Assembly: GCF_004664715.2 (NCBI RefSeq)
Contig: NC_051083.1
Coordinates: 113,608,347-113,672,346, forward strand
Length of the DNA: 64,000 nucleotides
Direction: 5' to 3'
DNA from: Peromyscus leucopus
Taxonomy: Eukaryota; Chordata; Mammalia; Rodentia; Cricetidae
Made by a program: the position numbers and the translations under genes. The notes under the pieces were generated by a model that saw only the letters and a program-made list of their open reading frames with translations, ran no database searches and had not been told where the DNA came from. Shown piece by piece: positions 42,851 to 53,470 of the stretch (its first letter is position 1; each line of letters opens with the position of its first letter).

Positions 42851-43286
42851 ATCTCGCTGTGCAAATGAAGAAAAAGAAAACAAAAGAGGGAAGGCCTCCA
42901 AGCAAAGTGAAGAAGAATCCCACCACTTGGAAGAAGTTGAAAACAAGAACCCCGGTGCCTAATTTTCTTTGCCTGGGCCATACCAAATAGACATGTTGAT
43001 CACAAGAGGGAGAGAATGTTGAGAAATTTTTAGGGCAGGTGATGGAAGTCAAGAGGAAGATTAGGGAGCAACAGATGAGGCCAAAGGGGCGTTTCTAGAC
43101 ACCTGAACCTGACAATCACTGTGATTTTTGTGTCATGCCTTAAAAATGGAATGTTTTCTCTGAGCTCATAAAATGGCTACTTTTTTACAAGCTTGTATTT
43201 AGTGAAGTACTTTTTCTGTAAACTTTTGGTGTTTCCACTTAACAGTTTCTACTTAACGATTGTTTATTGTTGCATTTAACTTTTTG

Positions 43287-43455
43287 GTTTTTTTTTTTTT
43301 TTTTTTTTTTTTCGAGACAGTGTTTCTCTGTGCAGCTTTACGCCTTTCCTGAAACTCACTCTGTAGCCCAGGAGGGCCTTGAACTCACAGAGATCCGCCT
43401 GGCTCTGCCTCCTGAGTGCTAGGATTAAAGGCGTGCACCACCACAGCCGCCCAGC
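43287..43455 (-). repeat. B1 inside the BEX retrocopy 3' UTR
   Basis: T run, 'TCGAGACAGTGTTTCTCTG' to 'GGCGTGCACCACCACAGCCGCCCAGC'. The flanking CATTTAA indicates the target duplication. Confidence 0.92.
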
Positions 43456-43577
43456 ACATTTAATCCTAAACATTCCTATCAGCATGGCAATTTAATCCAT
43501 TTTAGAAAGAAATCTTTTTTTTTCATGATTTGAAATTAATAAAGCAATTTAAAAGGCAAAAAAAGAGTTCAAGAATG

Positions 43578-43779
43578 AATGAGCTTCTCAGAGGCAATGG
43601 TGGTAGAATAAAACTTAGTGGCGGTAGGGCTTAAAGCATTTGTGCTGGTAGACAAGAGGCTGGGTGTAAGCTCATGATGACCAAGAACACCAGAAGCTAT
43701 AGGCTTTTAAAAATGGCATATGCTTGTTCATCAGGGCACCTGAGTTCTAAGCTTATAAAGGAGATTCCTTAGGCACAAT
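43578..43779. other. Unique DNA
   Basis: Nothing recognised. Confidence 0.4.
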
Positions 43780-43905
43780 GGTTCGTGCCTGTAATCCTAA
43801 TATTCAGGAGGGAGAGAAAGAGGATCAAGAGTTTGAAGCCGGCCTGTGCTACAACAGCAACCTCCAGCAGGTCAGCCTGGAATACCAGAGGTTAAGACTG
43901 CCTCA
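43780..43905 (+). repeat. Proto-B1 SINE
   Basis: 'GTTCGTGCCTGTAATCCTAATATTC ... TTGAAGCCGGCCTGTGCTACA'; diverged. Confidence 0.65.
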
Positions 43906-44002
43906 AACAATAACAACCACAACCACAACACCACCCACCTAAACCTAGATAGAACCATTGCCACAAAAAGAAAAATGAAACCATTTAAATTCTGGGAAAT
44001 TT

Positions 44003-44167
44003 GCCGGGCGGTGGTGGCGCACGCCTTTAATCCCAGCACTCCGCAGGCAGAGCCAGGCGGATCTCTGTGAGTTCGAGGCCAGCCTGGTCTACAGAGCGAG
44101 ATCCAGGACAGGCGCCAAAGCTCCACAGAGAAACCCTGTCTCAAAAAAAAAAAAAAAAAAAAAAAAA
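44003..44167 (+). repeat. Young B1 SINE
   Basis: Intact head GCCGGGCGGTGGTGGCGCAC, tail 'GAGATCCAGGACAGGCGCC', then 26 A. Target duplication (T)GGGAAATTTG on both sides. Most CpGs are retained, so it is a recent insertion and useful for placing the host among cricetids. Confidence 0.95.
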
Positions 44168-44261
44168 TTGGGAAATTTGGTGAGCACTCACTCACTTACA
44201 TAGGCTCCCTCTATGAATGCATTTCTCAGTATTCTTTAGTGCCTTTGTGGGGAAGAGGTAG

Positions 44262-44350
44262 TAGTTTTGGAATTCGCCACGCAGATCAAGTTGGCCTCAA
44301 ACTCAGATGTTTGCCTCCTCAGTGCTGGGATTAAAGGTGTGTGCCACCAA
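44262..44350 (-). repeat. B1 fragment
   Basis: 'AAGTTGGCCTCAAACTCAGATG ... GTGTGTGCCACC' only. Confidence 0.7.
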
Positions 44351-44436
44351 ATTTGACTCAGTGGTATCTTTATGGTAAGTCTTGGTCAGTTTTATCCTAC
44401 TCGCATTACCAAAAAATATACCTTTCTTATTTTAAT

Positions 44437-44597
44437 GGGCCAGAGAGAAGGCTCAGTGGTTAAGAATGCTTCCTGACCATCCAGAGTACCAGAGTTCGAG
44501 TCCCAGCACCTGAGCCAGGTGACCCACAGTTGCCTGTAACTCCAGCTTCAGGGGATCAAATGACCTCTTCTGGGTACCTGCCCAAACATGGCACACA

Positions 44598-44685
<88 letters not shown>

Positions 44686-44700
44686 AATAAAGATAAATCC
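44437..44700 (+). repeat. B2-type SINE with (TC)n(AC)n tail
   Basis: Head 'GGGCCAGAGAGAAGGCTCAGTGG'. After the body come (TC)n at 44601-44653 and (AC)n at 44654-44682, then ATAAATAAA. Confidence 0.9.
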
Positions 44701-44734
44701 AAATAAGACCTATCATTATTATTATTAGTGTCTC

Positions 44735-45245
44735 TCTCTGTGTGTGAATGAAGGTACATGTGGCTGTCAGAGCATAACTTTTGGGAGTCTGCCCTCCTGA
44801 GGTTTGAACTCAGGTCATCAAACTTCATGCAAGTGCCCTATTCCGTTCTTTTACTTTCATTTTAAATTATGTGTATGTGTGTGGGTACATGCACATGCAC
44901 ATGTGAGTGTGGGTACCAGTGGAGTCCAGAAGAAGGTGTTGGATTCCCTGGAGTTGGGGGTCATTGTGAGGAACCCAGTGTGGGTGCAGGTGCTGGGAAC
45001 CAAACTTGGATCCTTTGCCAGGACAGAAGAGCAGAAGCACCTTTAACCACTGAGCCTTTTCTCCAGCTCCTTTCTTTTTTCTTCTTCTTCCTTTTTAAAA
45101 AAATTAGACAGGGTTTTACTGTGTAGCCCTGGCTGGCTTGGAACTCACTCTGTAGACAAGGCTAGCTTAAAACTCACAGAGAGCAGACTACTTCCGTCTG
45201 CCTCGTGAGTAATGGAATAAAAGTTGTGCACTACCACATCCAGCA
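44735..45245 (-). repeat. B3, B2 and B1 in series
   Basis: B3 44735-44840 (GTGGCTGTCAGAGCATAACTTTTGGGAGTC), B2 44855-45068 (ends TAACCACTGAGCCTTTTCTCCAGC), B1 45090-45245 (TTAGACAGGGTTTTACTG ... GTTGTGCACTACCACATCC). Confidence 0.82.
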
Positions 45246-45329
45246 CATCTTTTTTCTTTATGTACAGGTGGTGTGTTTATCTCTGTGCTCAAACGAAACA
45301 GATATTATCACAATCTTAGTGCCTTATTT

Positions 45330-45505
45330 TATTATTTTATGTGCATGAGTATTTGCCTGAATGTATAAGTGTGAGCCATATGCATGCCCATTGCCCCAAG
45401 AGATCAGACAAGGATGTTGGAATCCCTGAGACTGGGTGCTAGGAATTGAACATGGGTCCTTTGCAAGAACAGCAAGTTCTCTACCACTGAGCCAATTCTC
45501 TTGAC
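45330..45505 (-). repeat. B2 SINE
   Basis: 'CTGGGTGCTAGGAATTGAACATGGGTCC' and reversed head 'CACTGAGCCAATTCTCTTGAC'. Confidence 0.75.
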
Positions 45506-45547
45506 TCTCAAGAGCCTTCCATGACTCTTCCTATTTAAAAAAATTAG

Positions 45548-45710
45548 CCGGGCGGTGGTGGCGCACGCCTTTAATCCCAGCACTCGGGAGGCAGAGGCAG
45601 GCGGATCTCCGTGAGTTCGAGGCCAGCCTGGGCTACCAAGTGAGTTCTAGGAAAGGCGCAAAGCTATACAGAGAAACCCTGTCTCGAAAAACCAAAAAAA
45701 AAAAAAAAAA
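45548..45710 (+). repeat. Young B1 SINE
   Basis: Intact 'GCCGGGCGGTGGTGGCGCACGCC' type head, 'GGGCTACCAAGTGAGTTCTAGGAAAGGCGCAAAGC' tail typical of cricetid copies, then 17 A. AAATTA is repeated on both sides. Confidence 0.95.
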
Positions 45711-45719
45711 TTATCATGG

Positions 45720-45945
45720 GGGTCTAGAGAGATGGCTCAGTGGTTAGGAGCACTTGTTCTTGCAGAGGACCTAGGTTTGAGTCCCAAAACCAACATGGCA
45801 GATCACAACCATTTGTAACTCCAGTTCCATGGACTCTGACACCCTCTTCAGACCTCCTGGGCATCAGGAAATGTGCATGTGGTGCACAAATATGCATACA
45901 AACAAAACACTCACACACCCATACAAAATAAAAATTTTAAAATCT
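45720..45945 (+). repeat. B2 SINE
   Basis: 'GGTCTAGAGAGATGGCTCAGTGG' head and 'ATACAAAATAAAAATTTTAAAA' end. Confidence 0.88.
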
Positions 45946-45949
45946 ATTC

Positions 45950-46252
45950 TTTTTGAGACAGGGTCTCTCTGTGTAGCCCTGGCTGTCCTGGAACTTGCTC
46001 TATAGACCAGGCTAGCCTTGCCACCTGAGTGCTGGGATTAAAGGCACTCACTCACCCTTACTGCCCAGCTTATAAATCTAAAAAAAAATTTTTTTTACAA
46101 CAATATCATGGGCCAGGTGTGGTGGCATAAGACTTCAATCCCAGAACTCAGGAGGCAGAGGCAGGCATAGGTCTGTGTGTTGGCGACCAGTCTGACCTAC
46201 AGGGAAAGTTTCATGCTAGCCAGGGCTACACAGTAAGACACTGTCACAAAAC
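45950..46252. repeat. Inverted pair of B1s
   Basis: B1 (-) at 45950-46072 and B1 (+) at 46110-46252 lie about 40 bp apart, head to head. Confidence 0.82.
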
Positions 46253-46257
46253 TATCA

Positions 46258-46485
46258 TGGGGTATCCAGTAGCTGTCAGACTATGTTTTAAGTGCTTAAA
46301 AAATAACCCATTTGATTCTTACATCATTCAATAGGTACTTATATGTTCACATTGTCAAGAAGATAAAACTGAGGCTTAGAGAAAACTTCAATATTCAAGA
46401 TGTTACCACCAATAAATGGCAGGGTTAAAATTCAAAACACCTATATACTTGTTGAACTTCAGAGATTATGTATATAACCACTAAA
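46258..46485 (-). repeat. MIR SINE
   Basis: 'ATTTGATTCTTACATCATTCAATAGGTAC' and 'GATAAAACTGAGGCTTAGAGAAAA' are reversed MIR blocks. Confidence 0.8.
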
Positions 46486-46499
46486 TGGGAAGAGAAGGG

Positions 46500-46656
46500 T
46501 TCAAAGAGACTTGGTAAGTGCACTTCCTGTTCTTTCCAGAGGACCTGAGTTTGATTCCCAGCACCCACATAGGGTGTTTGCAATCACTTGTAACTCTAGT
46601 TCTAGGGGATCCAATATCATCTTCTGGACTCCAAGGGTTCCTGTACTTAAGTGCAC

Positions 46657-46702
<46 letters not shown>

Positions 46703-46870
46703 ACATCACACATCACACATATACACATAATTTTAAAAACTCTTTTAAAAAAGATATTAAGATTGTTGGGCAAGGTGTGCATTCCTATGATTCTAGCACT
46801 TGTGATGTGGAAGCAGGATCAAGAGTTCAGGGGTCATCCTCAGCCTGGGTATCATGAAACCCTGTCTCAA
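46500..46870 (+). repeat. B2/B3 SINE with (CA)n, then proto-B1
   Basis: 46500-46745 has body 'GAGGACCTGAGTTTGATTCCCAGCACCCACAT' and (CA)n at 46661-46700. 46765-46870 is B1-like, ending 'GAAACCCTGTCTC'. Confidence 0.8.
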
Positions 46871-47409
46871 AACCAAACAAACTAACATAATGTCTTTTTG
46901 ACTAAAAGGGAAGTCAGCTCTCTGTAATGTAAGGAAATGGATTGGGTCTCACCCATTCATTGACTTAACAGGCATTGGTTGGAGTCTTGCTGCATGCCAA
47001 AGTGAGAGATGGTTAAGGGAGAGGAAGAGAGCTGCTACACAGATGAGACACACTGGTGCTTCTTCATCCAAAGACTGTTAAGATGTATTTGCAAAAACAA
47101 ACAGAAGTGCTAACTAAGAGGACAAGCTAAGTATGGTAGCAGTGGCCTATCAGGAGCTGCTCTTGAAAGAGCAGTATGAAAAAGAGCTTGAGAGAAATTG
47201 CAACAAGCCCCCCAAAAGTGCGTGTACCGCCTAAGAAATGGCAAGAAGGTCAGGTTTAGGCCAAATAGAGGGCTTGGGAGGAATATGGAAGTAAAGGAGA
47301 CCACAGACTAATTAAGAGAACCCTGAAAGCCAAGTGAAGGCTCATAGACTTTATTTTGTCTTTAGTGAGTAGCCACAACTAGTTTTTTGAGGAACATTCA
47401 TCATTTCTT
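46871..47409. other. Unique DNA
   Basis: 'CATTCATTGACTTAACAGGCATTGG' near 46956 may be an ancient repeat end. The rest is unclassified. Confidence 0.4.
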
Positions 47410-47594
47410 CTTTTTCAAGATTTAATTACTTTTTAATTCTATGTATATGTATGTGTCTCTGTATACATGTGAGTGCTGGTGCCAGAGAGTCTCAGAAGAC
47501 AGTGTTTGATCCCCTGGAACTGACATTATAGATGGTTGTGGCTGCCTGATGTGGTTGTTGGAAAATGAACTCAGGTTCTCTGCAAAAGTAGTAT

Positions 47595-47661
<67 letters not shown>

Positions 47662-47865
47662 ATTTATTTATTTTGTATTCAGTGTTCTGCCTGCATGTCA
47701 GAAGAGGGCACTAAATCTCTTTATAGATGGTTGTGAGCCACCATGTACTTGCTGGGAATTGAACTCAGGACCCACTGGAAGAGCAACCAGTGCTCTTAGC
47801 CTCTGAGCCATCTCTCCAGCCCATAATATGTTCTCTTAACTGCGGAGCTATCTCTCCAGGCCCCA
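47410..47865 (-). repeat. B2 nested in B2, with (TC)n
   Basis: The outer minus-strand B2 is broken after 'CTGCAAAAGTAGTATGTTCTC'. Then come (TC)n (47597-47658) and a complete inner B2 (47659-47822). The outer element finishes with 'ATAATATGTTCTCTTAACTGCGGAGC'. (A/T)ATGTTCTCT is the target duplication. Confidence 0.9.
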
Positions 47866-47934
47866 TCTTTTTTAGGATCCTTTTTATCTTTAGCACTACC
47901 TGTTTTTAGGTGTTCTCTTTTGGTTTTGTGTGGT

Positions 47935-48360
47935 TTGTTTGTTTGTTTGAAGACAGAGTTTTTCTGTGTGTAGTCCATGCTGTCCTGGAACTCATTCTGA
48001 AGACCAGGCTGGCCTTGAACTCACAAATCTGTCTGCTTCTGCCTCCTGAGTGCTGGGATTAAAGGCATGTGCCACTACTGCCCATCAGTTTTTTCTTTTT
48101 TCCTGACAGGGTCTCAAGTAGCCCAGACTGGGGCCTTGAATGTATTCCTGCTTCAGCCTCCTGAATGTTGGGATTACAAGCCTGTGCTACAAGGTTTTGC
48201 TTGATTAAGAACCATGTTAGACCAGTTGGGTGGCACATGCCTTGAATCTCAGCACTTAGGGGGCAGGCAGACAGGTCTCTCTGAGTTAGAGGCCAGCCTG
48301 TTCTACATAGTGACCTCCAGGTCAACCAGGAGTATACAGTTAGATCCTGTCTCAAAAACA
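47935..48360. repeat. Two B1s (-) facing a B1 (+)
   Basis: 47935-48088 (minus, complete), 48090-48205 (minus, diverged) and 48215-48360 (plus, GACCAGTTGGGTGGCACATGCC). The last two are about 10 bp apart. Confidence 0.82.
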
Positions 48361-48369
48361 AACAAAACA

Positions 48370-51359
48370 ACAAAACAATTTGTTAATCTAGTTTTAAGGG
48401 AAATGGGGAGAGGTTAGTGGATTGAGTGGCTTGCCCTGGTGAGGTCTCTGAGGTGATCTTAGCCCTCTTCCTCATTTTCCCCACTTTGGCAACAAAATCG
48501 AGAGAGTTTGTTGGCTGTTTACAGAGTTAAGTTTAACCAGACACGAGGTCTCTCTGTTTAGACTGGGGTGCAGAGAGGGCAGAGACCTGGCCTTCCTCAA
48601 GCATGTTTGTTCTCAGGGAGTTAGCACTTAGCCAGCAGCACTCAACCTGCTGCTGGAGTGCATCTGCAAGCATTAAGCTTGCTTGCACCTGGGTTCATTA
48701 TTCGTTGTTTGCTGAGATTTGCAAATGACAAATCGGGGCAAGAAACGCTCCCCAACCCTACCTGCCCCTGGAACATAAAGTGAAACAAGATGGAATGTTG
48801 AACGAGAAAGTGAAACATGGATGGAACATAGAGTTTGGAGAGAATGGAGGATGGGCAGAGTGTAGAGTGAAACACCGGGGAACACAAATAGTGATACATT
48901 AATACCCAGCCAGGCTTCTTATGTACCTCTCCCTTACTCGATCCCCTTTCAACCCGGGTGACTTAAAATGAACCGTTCTGCTGTCCTGAGATGCTGCTTT
49001 CCACACCTGACTTAACCTTCAATTGAGTGAGGTGCTGAAAAGGAAGGGACAACCAGAAGCTCCCAATTTGCTTCATTCTGATAATTCTAAAGATTTCAAT
49101 CAGTAGGATTCTTTTTTTGTCATAGGGCTATGCTGTTTTACTAGAGAGACAAGGCTTTTGATTGCAGAACAAAGCAGAGAATTAACATAATTATCCTTGT
49201 GGATTTAGTCCAAGGTTGGTTTGGAGCCCCAATTACCCTGGGACCCTCAAATGCCCTCCTTTGTCTGCCAAGTGTCAGGAGGGCAGGACCCAATCCAGTG
49301 TTGTTCCTAAGTCTCTATGCTAACACCTAGATAGCCTGTGGTGGACCATTGTGGATAATAACTCTTACATGAGTGCGATGGTTTATGGTGCTCATAGGGT
49401 GTCCCAGTGAGGGTAATATAGCATGTACATTGGTTCTGTATTTTAGAGTTGGGGGAAGGGACACACCACGAAGTACATGGCATCAGGCTGGCACTACTTC
49501 TTGGTCAAATATTAGTCCCTGCTGTTAGTTATCAAGACAGGACAAGACTCTGGTTGTTATATTTCTCCTAAACAATCTTCTTCCTATTTCACTAAGGTAC
49601 CTTTCTGAGTGTCCTGTCTGGGTCAGTACATGGTAGGGCTAGGAGAATCGAGAAAGACGATATTCCTGAAAAAGGCTGTTTTGGCATTTAACAAAAGTGT
49701 TGTATGATATTGAAAGGAACTGTGGATGTGGAGGCAGGACTACTAGGTTCCTGGCTCAGAAACTCACTAGCTGGATGACCTTGAGCAAGCCACGCATAGA
49801 TGCTTAAGAGACTCAGTTTCCTCAATAACAAAACCAAGAGTTGTAGTGAGAAACAGATAGAATAGCATAAATGAAAGGGCATTATAAACATTTTGATGCA
49901 TATTCTTATTATGATTATGTTATAGTGCTAGCCTCAGATAAAATAATCATTGATATCTACAGCTCTCCCCACACTGATCCTTGGCTTCTCATCATCTCCT
50001 GTAGGGCAGGAAGTCTGGCCCCCAACAGGAAAGGGCTCAAAAAAGCTACAGTTTCACCCAGGAAACAACCATCTTCCCCCAACCTTCATTTTGCCAGATA
50101 AATGATGCAGCCAAATGGTAAGCAGACTAGTGCAAATTGGTGTGTCCAAAATGTGCTCAAAATGGGGAGCAGAGTAACACTAAGGTCCTAGGGCCTTAAG
50201 ATTAGTGGCGATTTAGTAATTACCAGAATAATTAAAATCAGTGAAAATAATCAACTTAAAGCAGGGTCTGCAATATCAAGCCACATGGAGGTGATTTCCC
50301 AGTTAAGTAATGCATGTTGAGTTCATATGTTGATTAACTTAAATATATTTCTGAATCTTCTTTGTGTCTTGGTGCAAAACACTTTTTAAATAGGTGTGTG
50401 TATATGTATTGGAGGGCAGGTGTGGCCAAGTAAAATGACTAGTGAAGAGATTCCCCAAGCAAAATATGATGGCCCTACTCCATTGCTGGCAACTAGTGTT
50501 GAGGTTGGTGAGGACAGGCGATAGGGGAAACAGAACACCAGATCTCAGACAATAGCAAAGCCACCATAGCCTCAGTTAGCTGCTCTTATACTCATACACA
50601 TCTTTTAGACCAGGTGAGGGAAGCACAGCAGGCAAGTCTCAACTGCCATCTGTGAAGTCCTTACAAAGGAAAGAAAAGACACCCTCCAGCTTAGGGTTGG
50701 AACCTCAAGGCCTAGAGGGGTGGGAGTAGGGGTGGGGGTGGGGGGGTAGGGAGAAGAGAAAAATATTAATTTTGCAGGGCTTCCTTCTAGTTCAAATGAC
50801 TCTCCGCTTCCTTATCATAGATAAATATATAGTAAATAATATCAATATATCTGGACATAAAGATTATTTTTCCAGATTCTTGTTATTTATTTCACATTCT
50901 GTTTAGAATCCTCTAGGAACTGCTGGACATCCCCCCTCCCCCCCACCCCCACCCCCGCGCAATACCCTCTGGGTTGAGACAATACCTTCGAAGTCCTCAC
51001 CACCAGATCAGGGGTGGAGCTGCTAAGAAACAACCTAAGACTGAAAGCAAGTCAGCCAGCAGCAGCTTCATCTCTCCTTCGCAAAGCCTGTCTCCCTGGA
51101 GTTAACGGAAAGTCATCAGAGTTCGAACATGGACCACAGGCTTCTAAGCCCTTCAAATCCCAGGGATGGCCTGCGATATAAACACAGGAAGGATTTATTC
51201 CCTTGGCCAGCGGGCAGTCCTTAGGGTAAAGGGGAAGGGTCAGGGGGCTCAGATTGGTGTCTTGAGAGCCCAGAGGAAAAGCAAGCTGAAACCAAGCCCT
51301 TGGTACTCTTCTAGCCAGGTTTTTCTCTGCAAGTCTTGCAAGCTCTCTCTTTACTGACC
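48370..51359. promoter_or_regulatory. SINE-free upstream block, candidate regulatory DNA
   Basis: No rodent SINE occurs here; only a MIR is seen. It contains three GTGAAAC motifs (48777-48873), a stem-forming GCAAGC-ATTAA-GCTTGC (48666-48682), TCF/SOX/homeodomain-like words near 49150-49250 (CTTTTGATTG, AACAAAG, CATAATTATCC) and an AATTA-rich part near 50210-50350. It lies directly upstream of the large CpG island. Regulatory function is inferred from position and repeat exclusion. Confidence 0.45.
49730..49895 (+). repeat. MIR SINE
   Basis: 'GGCTCAGAAACTCACTAGCTGGATGACCTTGAGCAAGCC' followed by 'GACTCAGTTTCCTCAATAACAAAA' is the plus-strand MIR core. Confidence 0.85.
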
Positions 51360-52099
51360 TTTCGTCCCCCTTCTTCCCCACTCAGGTCTCCCCGCCAACC
51401 CAGATGCTTCCACACCCAAGCAAGGGATGTCCACTGAGGGTGACCCAAGGTTTTTGCAGCCTGGGAGGTTGCCACGAAGAGTGGGCCGAGCGGGAGTCGC
51501 GAGACGAGGCGACAAGAGTAGGCATTTTTCTTTCCCTAGCACCTGTCCCACTTCGGCGCCCGGGCTGGGGCTTCGCCTGAGCGCGGCCTGAGTTCTGGAG
51601 CGCCAGAACCACGCACGGAGGTCGCCAAGGGTGGGGGACCGGAGGAAGGGCGGGGTGTCTGGCGGGGGCGTTCCCCTCAGGCAAGACCCCCGCCCTCCTA
51701 CAGAGACCGAGTCAAAAAACGGGGAGAGCATGTTACATATAAAACCAGAGCGAAAACGATCGCTCTCCGACCCCGAACGGCGTTGCGGCACCCCCCCTCC
51801 TTCCTGGAGCGGAGGGCTGACCGGGGAAGGTGGCTCAGTTCTTCCCCCGTGGCCAGTGCGGGGTCTGCGGCTGCCCGGCAAGGTTCCGGCTTCCCCGGGG
51901 CTGGTAGGGGGGAGCCCCGAGAACTGCAGGCCCGCCCCCTTCTTCCTCCTCCTTCCCCTCCTCCCCCACGTGTCCTCCCGGAGCCCAGCGGCCTGATCCC
52001 AGCACCCCCCCCCTCGCCGCCACCTCCCTCCTACTCCCGCTTCGCCCGCTTCCCGGGCGGTGTGGAGAAGAGCAAAGTTGCGACAGCAGCCAGGGGGCT

Positions 52100-52348
52100 C
52101 TGCCCAGGTGAAGGGGGCGCTGTGACGGGGGCGGGAACGGCGTGGCCCTGCGGCGGGGGCGGCGGGGGGGAGGATAAAGAAACTTGCTTTCCGCAGCCCC
52201 CACCCTGAGCGGGTTCGGATCTTGCGTGAACCGAGCCCTCGTGGAGACGCTGCAACGCCGCCAGGACCGAGGCCGGCACCCCGACCCGGACCAAGACCGG
52301 GACCGCGCGCTTGGGCGGGCTAGCCAGGGCAGGCAGGCCGGCACCCAG
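52100..52348 (+). promoter_or_regulatory. Candidate promoter 1 / first exon
   Basis: TGACG (52121) and GGGCGG boxes precede a TATA-like GATAAAG at 52173-52179, so a start near 52200 is plausible. Possible donors are a GC-type site (CCCAG then GCAAGG) at 52348 and a consensus GTAAGC at 52841. Confidence 0.35.
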
Positions 52349-53386
52349 GCAAGGGCGGGGTGGGTGACCGTACACCGGACCGAACCACGGACTCCGGTGG
52401 CGTGGGCGCGGGCCGAACCCGGACCGGGCCGAGTTGGGTGGCGAAGTAGGACGTGGATTCGGGGGGCGGGGCGCAGCGGGAGGGGGGAAACCAGGCCCGG
52501 CCTGACTGGCCTGGGCGTGGGGGCGGGGGGCGAGTTCGGGGCACTTGCTGGGCTCCGGACCGAGCGCTAGGGCGGGGCGGCGCTAGGGGCTGGGCCCGAC
52601 CGGCGAGGAGAGGGCGAGGGGAGGGAGAGCAGGGGGTGGAGTAGGGGCGTGGAGTTGCGAGCGGGGTCTGGCCTCGGCCGGGGGCGAAGGTAGATCTGCG
52701 GGGCCGAGAGCGGAGGGAGGGAGGCCCGAGGCAGCGCGGCGGCGGCGGCGAAGGCCAGCTTCCGCGGAGTTTGTGCCCGGGCTTCCCGGCTGGGCTCCGG
52801 CCGCCTTATGCGCACAAATGGGGTTAGGGGACTGACTGGTTGGTAAGCAACTCCCCGTGTTAGACGGTGTTCCGTGGCGATTCCCGGAAAACTGAGGAAG
52901 GACGCCGTCTGCAATATGCCGCACCCCCCACCCACCTCTTAGCATCTGGATTCTGCTCTTTGGGGGCCATGGACCCTCCCCACCACAATCCCTTCACTCT
53001 TTCAGCACCCCTTCCGTCTCCCCCTCATCCTTGGCCATCTGAATCTCCTAGGGGTATGCGTTTGAGGGGTGGAAGGCGTCGGGGGTTGCACTTTCCCTCC
53101 CTTGGGGGCAGCCTAGTTTGTATCACATTCGTGTGAGGTAACGTCGCTTGGCGTCGTGTGGACATTGGGCTTTAGATAATTTAACCCTCCCTTCCAAGCT
53201 CTTTGATGGCTTTTAAGGAAAAGGACGGATCCCTGGATTTTCAGGACTAGAATGGGGTTTGAGGACTGGGATTTACTCTAAGCTCACTTCCACTACCAAC
53301 CGCCTTACTACGAACCATTTCTATAGGGACTCGAACGTGGAGGGTGGGATACGGGAGCATTAATGTGCTTCTCTGTCTTTCTACAG

Positions 53387-53470
53387 GGTCGGCGTGGCGA
53401 AGGACAGCTAGTGTCGGAGGAAAAGTAGACACACACCAGTTCAACTCCGGTCGCCCCCACTATTACTTCG
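53387..53470 (+). other. Candidate non-coding (5' UTR) internal exon
   Basis: A strong acceptor (CTTCTCTGTCTTTCTACAG ending at 53386) and a good donor (TTCG then GTGAGG at 53471) bound 84 nt with no ATG. This would suit a spliced 5' UTR exon joined to a start near 52.2-52.8 kb. It is a sequence-only prediction. Confidence 0.35.

Larger units (their letters stand above)
42466..43562 (+). pseudogene. BEX-family processed retropseudogene (Bex4-like)
   Basis: This is a dead mRNA copy of a BEX (brain-expressed X-linked) family gene; these encode small adaptor-like proteins. The coding remnant runs from ATG at 42667 (MASKEQQVIKDLAV) to TAA at 43141, with the family C-terminus TPEPDNHCDFCVMP just before the stop. 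The middle includes VPNF and KFLGQVMEVKRKIREQQM. Disabling lesions are a TAG at 43096-43098, two compensating frameshifts around 42970-43003 giving a stop at 42988-42990, and a B1 in the coding part (42709-42850). It has no introns, a polyadenylation signal at 43538-43543, a short A tail and a perfect 15-bp target duplication AAGAGTTCAAGAATG (42451-42465 and 43563-43577). The 5' UTR (42466-42666) is GC-rich. Bex4 as parent is my best guess from the pattern; another BEX member is possible. Confidence 0.85.

Noticed and set aside
42775..42990. Open frame joining B1 sequence to BEX residues
   Set aside because: It starts in a B1 inserted into a dead retrocopy; chimeric frame by accident.
48642..48899. 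Minus-strand 85-codon frame over the GTGAAAC motifs
   Set aside because: Internal repetition of the DNA explains its repeated residues; no start context or similarity.
51351..51881. 176-codon minus-strand frame at the CpG island edge
   Set aside because: No known family features; consistent with stop-poor GC-rich DNA.
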